DNA of 10,545 nucleotides from Campylobacteraceae bacterium (lineage in GTDB: Bacteria > Campylobacterota > Campylobacteria > Campylobacterales > UBA6016), in NCBI GenBank assembly GCA_022758985.1, contig JAEMQC010000005.1, forward strand, positions 1 through 10,545, written 5' to 3'. The position numbers and the translations under genes were made by a program. This document shows positions 7,494-10,545 of this stretch, one piece after another (position 1 is the first letter of the stretch; every line of letters begins with the position of its first letter). The notes below the pieces were generated by a model that was not told the origin of the DNA, searched no databases, and saw only the letters and a program-made list of their open reading frames with translations.

Positions 7494-7758
7494 TTTTGCT
7501 GACTATGTCCGCCGTTAGCGTAAGCGCTAGAGAGTTAACGTGCTGGTTTACTTCGTCCTGATTTTCAAAAATAAAGCTTTTGATCTCGGCTTCGGTTACG
7601 CCTTTTTGTTCTAGGAGCATCTCCGTGGCCGCTACTCTTGCAAGAAAACTCTCTATCTCTACTTCTACAAGGTTTTGATTTGCGTTTTGCAGTACTTCAA
7701 GCAGTTTTTTTAGCACCGAACCGCCAAAAATAATATCATCTAGATCTAGACCTTGCAT
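7486..7758 (-). CDS. DUF2018 family protein (HP0242-like)
   Basis: This 90-residue, fully helical-looking protein is the first gene of the long minus-strand operon. The pattern of acidic and hydrophobic residues (LDLDDIIFGG near the N-terminus, then long helices such as VEIESFLARVAATEMLLEQ) fits the DUF2018 family. The H. pylori member HP0242 has a solved structure, an intertwined homodimer that was used as the basis for a designed knotted protein. No function is established. There is no signal peptide or membrane segment, so it should be cytosolic. The start is well supported: Shine-Dalgarno AGGTGG at 7770-7765 with 6-nt spacing, downstream of a strong promoter. The family call is from recognition of the sequence and context. 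Confidence 0.88.
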   Translation of the reverse strand: MQGLDLDDIIFGGSVLKKLLEVLQNANQNLVEVEIESFLARVAATEMLLEQKGVTEAEIKSFIFENQDEVNQHVNSLALTLTADIVSKNE

Positions 7759-7764
7759 AACTTA

Positions 7765-7798
7765 CCACCTATTTTTTCTCTGAGTTTTGATTATAACA
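7765..7798 (-). promoter_or_regulatory. Promoter and ribosome-binding site of the nine-gene minus-strand operon
   Basis: Reading the minus strand, an extended -10 element TGTTATAAT (7798-7790, with perfect TATAAT at 7795-7790) is preceded by a T-rich stretch (TTTTTTTAAAACCTTTTT). This matches housekeeping promoters of Campylobacter, which have a strong -10, periodic T-tracts and no conserved -35. Transcription should start near 7783, giving a leader of about 25 nt. AGGTGG at 7770-7765 then precedes the DUF2018 ATG. No operator is recognisable. Confidence 0.75.
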
Positions 7799-7840
7799 CT
7801 AAAAAGGTTTTAAAAAAATGAGCTTTGCGCTCTTTATTAG

Positions 7841-7889
7841 CATAATTAAAGTAAACTCATTTATTGACAATTTTTTACACTATGGGTAA
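7841..7889 (+). promoter_or_regulatory. Candidate promoter and leader of cheV
   Basis: A CATAAT hexamer (7841-7846, one base from TATAAT) could drive cheV with a start near 7853. A second TAnnnT-type hexamer, TACACT (7876-7881), follows a run of six T and would give a nearly leaderless message. I see no sigma-54 (GG-N10-GC) or sigma-28 type site, so expression by the housekeeping sigma factor is most likely. The choice between the two hexamers is open. Confidence 0.4.
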
Positions 7890-8834
7890 ATGGCGAATAT
7901 GAACTCAATAGACAGAATGACGGCCCTTCACAAAAACAACGAGGTGCAATATCTTTGCTTCAGGCTCGAAGAGGGCGGCGAGCTTTTTGCTGTAAACGTC
8001 TTTAAGGTCCAAGAGATTATCAAGTACGATAAACAGCCAACTCTTGTAGGTCATGAGGAGGGTGCGCTTTTGGAGGGACTTATTACGGTTAGGGATATGA
8101 CCGTTCCTTTGGTGGATATGAAAAAATGGTTTAGTTATCGCATTGGCAAGTCGGAAGACCTCAGGCATGCCGGGCTTGACCCAAAAAATTCGCAAGTTAT
8201 GCTATGCGATTTCTCCGGTGTTTTCGTAGGAATTAGGATATATAGGGCGGACAGGATACTTACCAAAAGATGGGACGAGATATTTCCATCTATGGCTATG
8301 GGTGCGGAGTCTGATAAAAAAATCAACAATCATACCTACTATATAGACGGCTCTCTTGTTCAGATAGTCGACATCGAAAAGATGATATCGGAGGTCTTTC
8401 CATTCCTCGAGGAAGAGGTCAAAACTGCGGTTTTGGAAACCGGCAACATAGATACAGACAAGTTTTTATTGATAGCCGAGGACTCCGTCGTCGCAACAAA
8501 GGTACTAAAAGAGATTTTGACGAAAATAGGCGTCAAGCATAGATTTTTTGACAACGGCAGAAAACTCATCGAGTTTATAGAAAACAACGAAGAGGAGATG
8601 CAAAAATGTGCTCTTATAATTACCGACCTGGAGATGCCGGAGGTATCTGGATTTGAGGTCATAAAACGAATAAAAGGCAAACCGTCTTTGGAGAAGATCC
8701 CGATAGCCGTCAACTCCTCTATGAGCGGGGATACAAATAGAAATATGGCGCTCTCGCTCGGAGCAAACCACTTTATGCAAAAGACGAGTCCGACTGAGAT
8801 TTCAGAACTCGTGAATAAATATTTCGGGAGGTAG
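7890..8834 (+). CDS. cheV: CheV chemotaxis coupling protein (CheW domain plus receiver)
   Basis: CheV links chemoreceptors to the CheA kinase at the inner-membrane receptor array, and its receiver domain allows phosphorylation-dependent adaptation. Residues about 18-165 form the CheW-like domain (EVQYLCFRL, FAVNVFKVQEII, EGLITVRDMTVPLVDMKKW). Residues about 191-314 are a receiver with E197/D198, phosphoacceptor D246 in IITDLEMP, S276/S277 in VNSSMS, and K298 in MQKTSP, all canonical. It is not next to cheA or cheW here, unlike the C. jejuni cheV-cheA-cheW cluster as I recall it. The N-terminal wording (LHKNNE...LCFRL) resembles H. pylori CheV1. Starts at 7890 and 7899 are both possible; neither has a strong Shine-Dalgarno, and I kept the longer one. 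A lipoprotein gene follows 2 nt downstream, probably co-transcribed. Confidence 0.95.
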   Translation: MANMNSIDRMTALHKNNEVQYLCFRLEEGGELFAVNVFKVQEIIKYDKQPTLVGHEEGALLEGLITVRDMTVPLVDMKKWFSYRIGKSEDLRHAGLDPKNSQVMLCDFSGVFVGIRIYRADRILTKRWDEIFPSMAMGAESDKKINNHTYYIDGSLVQIVDIEKMISEVFPFLEEEVKTAVLETGNIDTDKFLLIAEDSVVATKVLKEILTKIGVKHRFFDNGRKLIEFIENNEEEMQKCALIITDLEMPEVSGFEVIKRIKGKPSLEKIPIAVNSSMSGDTNRNMALSLGANHFMQKTSPTEISELVNKYFGR

Positions 8835-8836
8835 GC

Positions 8837-9421
8837 ATGAGAACGTTGGCGGTTTTGACGCTAGCTGCTGCAGCTATTTTAGTCGGCGGCTGCTCTTTTA
8901 AAAGTACGAACATAGAATTTTCCGAGCCTGTATCTATATATATGGGCGAGAAGGCTTACGCAAAAGCGTTTTTAGAGGGCGTAAAAGACGAGAGGGCGGA
9001 CAAAAGCGTTTTAGGTGCGGTTAGAAACAAAGAGGGTGAGCTTTTAAGTACTATAACTACGTCGCAGGATATGGCAAAATGGTTTGGTGCGGCATTCGAA
9101 AAAGAGATGAGGGCGGCCGGTTTTGCGCCGGTATCGAAGCCTGAAGACGCCGATTTGTCATATCTGTTTATTATCAAAAATCTAAGCGCAGATTATACGC
9201 AAGGAGAGCTCTTTGGCAAAAATCTGAGACTCCAGCTTCTTTTGGAAGTAAAGATTTCAAACAAGTACGGCGTAGTAACGAAAAACTACAAATACGACGA
9301 GCAAAAATGGAGCGAGCCGCTTTTTAAAAGCGAGGCTCTTAAAAAAGAACTAGAGCCTTTTATGAGGCAAAGCATAGCCGATACCGTAAAAAGCCTAGCT
9401 TCGGGTATTAACGTCAAATAG
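8837..9421 (+). CDS. Small lipoprotein, YajG-like
   Basis: The 194-residue product has a lipoprotein signal (MRTLAVLTLAAAAILVGGC) with lipobox V-G-G-C19. The serine at +2 favours sorting to the outer membrane under the Lol rule known from enterobacteria. After a short linker, the mature domain contains GEKAYAKAFLEGVKDERADK, an ALEKEM-like helix (GAAFEKEMRAAGF), a strand-rich middle (LRLQLLLEVKISNKYG) and a C-terminal helix (FMRQSIADTVKSLA). This layout resembles the YajG family of uncharacterised lipoproteins; I hold this at moderate confidence. The start is firmly supported by GGGAGGT within the last cheV codons. It lies 2 nt after cheV, so joint expression with a chemotaxis gene is likely, but a role in motility is only inference. 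Its TAG overlaps the flgS 3' end by 8 nt. Confidence 0.85.
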   Translation: MRTLAVLTLAAAAILVGGCSFKSTNIEFSEPVSIYMGEKAYAKAFLEGVKDERADKSVLGAVRNKEGELLSTITTSQDMAKWFGAAFEKEMRAAGFAPVSKPEDADLSYLFIIKNLSADYTQGELFGKNLRLQLLLEVKISNKYGVVTKNYKYDEQKWSEPLFKSEALKKELEPFMRQSIADTVKSLASGINVK

Positions 9422-10427
9422 CCTTAGAGATCGAGAGCACGAAGGTCTTCGGCTCTCTTAGCTCTATCTTGCCGCCGTGTGCTGCGGCTATTTGAAGTGA
9501 AAGCGCCAAGCCAAGACCGTTTCCTTTTGTTTTTGTCGTCTTAAACGGGTCGAATATAATGCTCTTATCGGCTATAGGAGCCCCGTTATCCTCGACTACC
9601 AGACGATAGAATTCTTTGTCGTCTTCAAGTGAAACTCTGACCGTTCCGCTCTCTTCTCTTGTGTCTTCTATCGCGTCTATCGCATTAAACAGTAGATTTT
9701 GCATAACCATAGAGAGAAGCTCCAAATCACCGTTTATATTTATATCTGGCAGCAAAAATTCAAACTCTATCTCTTTTGAGTAAGAGTAATGCCCTATCGA
9801 ACTTCTCATCTCCTCTTCGAGCGTCTTTAGCGAAAAAGGGCTTTTTTTAATTGCAACCCCTTTTGTAAATAAAAGCGTAGCTTTGATGATGCGCTCCACT
9901 CTCCAGATCGATTTTTTTATCTCCTCTACGACCGGTTTTATATTGTCGGCTACGATAGGATGGAGCGTGGATGCAAGTATGGCTACGCTGCCTACCGGAT
10001 TTCTTATCTCGTGCGCCAGATGCGCCGCCATCTGCCCCATAGATGCCAGCCTTTGAGTCCTCTTTTGCTCCGTTATGTCGGTTGCGGAGACTATCGTCTT
10101 GTTGCCGAGTTTTACCGATTTTATTAGATAGGATCTATCATCTATCTCTACTTCACCGTTGTTTTTGAAGTTTTTGTAGTCGAAGCCTAGGGTTTTTGCG
10201 GTCGAGTTTTGCAAAAATATTTTACCTTGTTCGTCGAGCACCCAGATGGCTGTTGGCAAAAACTCGATTATTTCGCTTAGGATTTTATGCAGCGCTTCGT
10301 ATGAGGCTTTTAGCTCTTTGTATTCGTTTTCTACGACGTAGGTCTGGTTGATTAGCGTATCGAGCGTATCGAGAAATAGCCTTTTGTCTTCGGTTGAGAG
10401 CTGATCTAGTAGTTTTTTGTCAATCAT
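9414..10427 (-). CDS. flgS: FlgS sensor histidine kinase of the flagellar sigma-54 cascade
   Basis: FlgS is a cytosolic histidine kinase that phosphorylates the regulator FlgR, which activates RpoN-dependent rod, hook and related flagellar genes once the export apparatus or MS ring is assembled. The 337 residues show no membrane segment. The N-terminus is helical (1-50), a small PAS-like domain follows (about 50-120, FLPTAIWVLDEQGKIFLQN), then the HisKA domain with phosphoacceptor His139 in AAHLAHEIRNPVGS, and the ATPase domain with N-box N248 (LLFNAIDAIED), DNGAPI (280-285), DPFKTTK (293-299) and KGNGLGLALS (301-310). All catalytic boxes are intact. The opening residues (NQTYVVENEYKELK) match FlgS proteins I recall. 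The ATG follows an in-frame TAA closely, so no longer form is possible. No Shine-Dalgarno is visible. FlgR is not in the window. Confidence 0.93.
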   Translation of the reverse strand: MIDKKLLDQLSTEDKRLFLDTLDTLINQTYVVENEYKELKASYEALHKILSEIIEFLPTAIWVLDEQGKIFLQNSTAKTLGFDYKNFKNNGEVEIDDRSYLIKSVKLGNKTIVSATDITEQKRTQRLASMGQMAAHLAHEIRNPVGSVAILASTLHPIVADNIKPVVEEIKKSIWRVERIIKATLLFTKGVAIKKSPFSLKTLEEEMRSSIGHYSYSKEIEFEFLLPDININGDLELLSMVMQNLLFNAIDAIEDTREESGTVRVSLEDDKEFYRLVVEDNGAPIADKSIIFDPFKTTKTKGNGLGLALSLQIAAAHGGKIELREPKTFVLSISKAI

Positions 10428-10452
10428 TTGGCGGATTTATATTTTTGGAGAT

Positions 10453-10458
10453 ATTTTA
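10453..10458 (-). promoter_or_regulatory. Candidate proximal -10 element of flgS
   Basis: On the minus strand TAAAAT (within TATGATAAAATATC) lies about 26 nt before the flgS ATG and matches the -10 consensus at five of six positions. A start near 10446 would give a leader of about 20 nt that excludes both upstream hairpins. The region is very AT-rich, so chance matches are easy. Confidence 0.4.
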
Positions 10459-10475
10459 TCATAAAGAAGTTTTAA

Positions 10476-10501
10476 GGCATACCGCCAGAAGGTGGTATGC
10501 C
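10476..10501. repeat. Strong 11-bp inverted repeat upstream of flgS
   Basis: GGCATACCGCC (10476-10486) and GGTGGTATGCC (10491-10501) are inverted copies separated by the loop AGAA. On plus-strand RNA all 11 pairs form, with one G-U wobble (10484/10493). On minus-strand RNA that pair becomes a C-A mismatch. Neither side has a convincing T-run: the minus-strand continuation is TTAAAACTTCTTT, so it is at best a poor intrinsic terminator of a gene beyond the right edge. It could equally be a leader structure, a small RNA or a dispersed palindromic repeat. Confidence 0.75.
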
Positions 10502-10503
10502 AA

Positions 10504-10521
10504 GAGTGGGATGGGGCACTC
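10504..10521. repeat. Short inverted repeat next to the main hairpin
   Basis: GAGTG (10504-10508) and CACTC (10517-10521) can form a 5-bp stem around an 8-base G-rich loop (GGATGGGG). It lies 2 nt from the larger inverted repeat. Alone it would be unremarkable, but the pairing of two stems in a short intergenic stretch makes it worth recording. Confidence 0.4.
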
Positions 10522-10522
10522 A

Positions 10523-10528
10523 ATTGTA
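10523..10528 (-). promoter_or_regulatory. Candidate distal -10 element for flgS or a leader RNA
   Basis: On the minus strand TACAAT (in TTTTTTGATACAATTG) follows a T-rich stretch (TTTTAGTTTTTTGA) and matches TATAAT at five of six positions, as expected for a Campylobacter housekeeping promoter. A start near 10516 would produce RNA beginning within the small inverted repeat and including the large hairpin before flgS. The upstream flank is cut by the window edge. Confidence 0.5.
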
Positions 10529-10545
10529 TCAAAAAACTAAAATTT

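Noticed and set aside
7820..7832. GAGC...GCTC inverted repeat in the divergent spacer as an operator
   Set aside because: Only 4 bp per arm around a 5-base loop; expected by chance in a spacer of this size.
7864..7869. Perfect TTGACA as a -35 box for cheV
   Set aside because: No acceptable -10 lies 16-18 nt downstream; 17 nt on, the bases (TAAATG) already include the cheV start. Campylobacter promoters also rarely use a -35 box.

Overview
The window looks like core chromosome of a Campylobacter species (Campylobacterota). The evidence is the protein types, the AGA/GAG/AAA-rich codon use, the T-rich promoter upstream regions, and a gene order (DUF2018, small secreted protein, polyprenyl synthase, hemA, proS, hemC) that I recall from Helicobacter pylori and Campylobacter jejuni. 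Base composition judged by eye is higher than in C. jejuni, which points to the C. concisus/curvus/rectus/showae group. I did not compute it and cannot name the species.

Layout. Positions 1-7758 hold nine minus-strand genes with essentially no space between them. In transcription order they are: a DUF2018 protein, a small secreted protein of unknown function, a polyprenyl diphosphate synthase, hemA, proS, a DsbA/DsbC-like periplasmic thiol oxidoreductase, hemC, a uracil-DNA glycosylase-superfamily protein, and tonB, which runs off the left edge with only its last residues missing. The junctions are 8-nt overlap, direct stop/start contact, 9-nt gap, 7-nt gap, 7-nt overlap, 4-nt overlap, direct contact and 17-nt overlap. 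No terminator fits inside, so this is very probably one long transcription unit. It starts from an extended -10 promoter at about 7790-7798.

A 131-nt divergent spacer (7759-7889) separates this operon from two plus-strand genes: a CheV-type chemotaxis coupling protein (CheW domain plus receiver) and, 2 nt later, a small lipoprotein. The lipoprotein gene converges with flgS, the sensor kinase of the flagellar FlgS/FlgR sigma-54 cascade, and their 3' ends overlap by 8 nt. Upstream of flgS, positions 10428-10545 are non-coding. They hold a strong 11-bp inverted repeat, a weaker second one and two candidate -10 elements.

How the genes fit together. HemA and HemC supply two committed steps of tetrapyrrole synthesis from glutamyl-tRNA. 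The prenyl synthase probably supplies the menaquinone tail. The Dsb-like protein acts on periplasmic, perhaps cytochrome-related, thiols. TonB energises outer-membrane iron or heme uptake. The operon therefore has a respiratory-cofactor theme with housekeeping genes (proS, DNA repair) mixed in. The right side is motility and chemotaxis. I found no mobile element, CRISPR array, tRNA, rRNA or obvious novel defence system. The most unusual items are the structured flgS leader, the glycosylase lacking iron-sulfur cysteines, the operon junctions, and the stand-alone cheV-lipoprotein pair.
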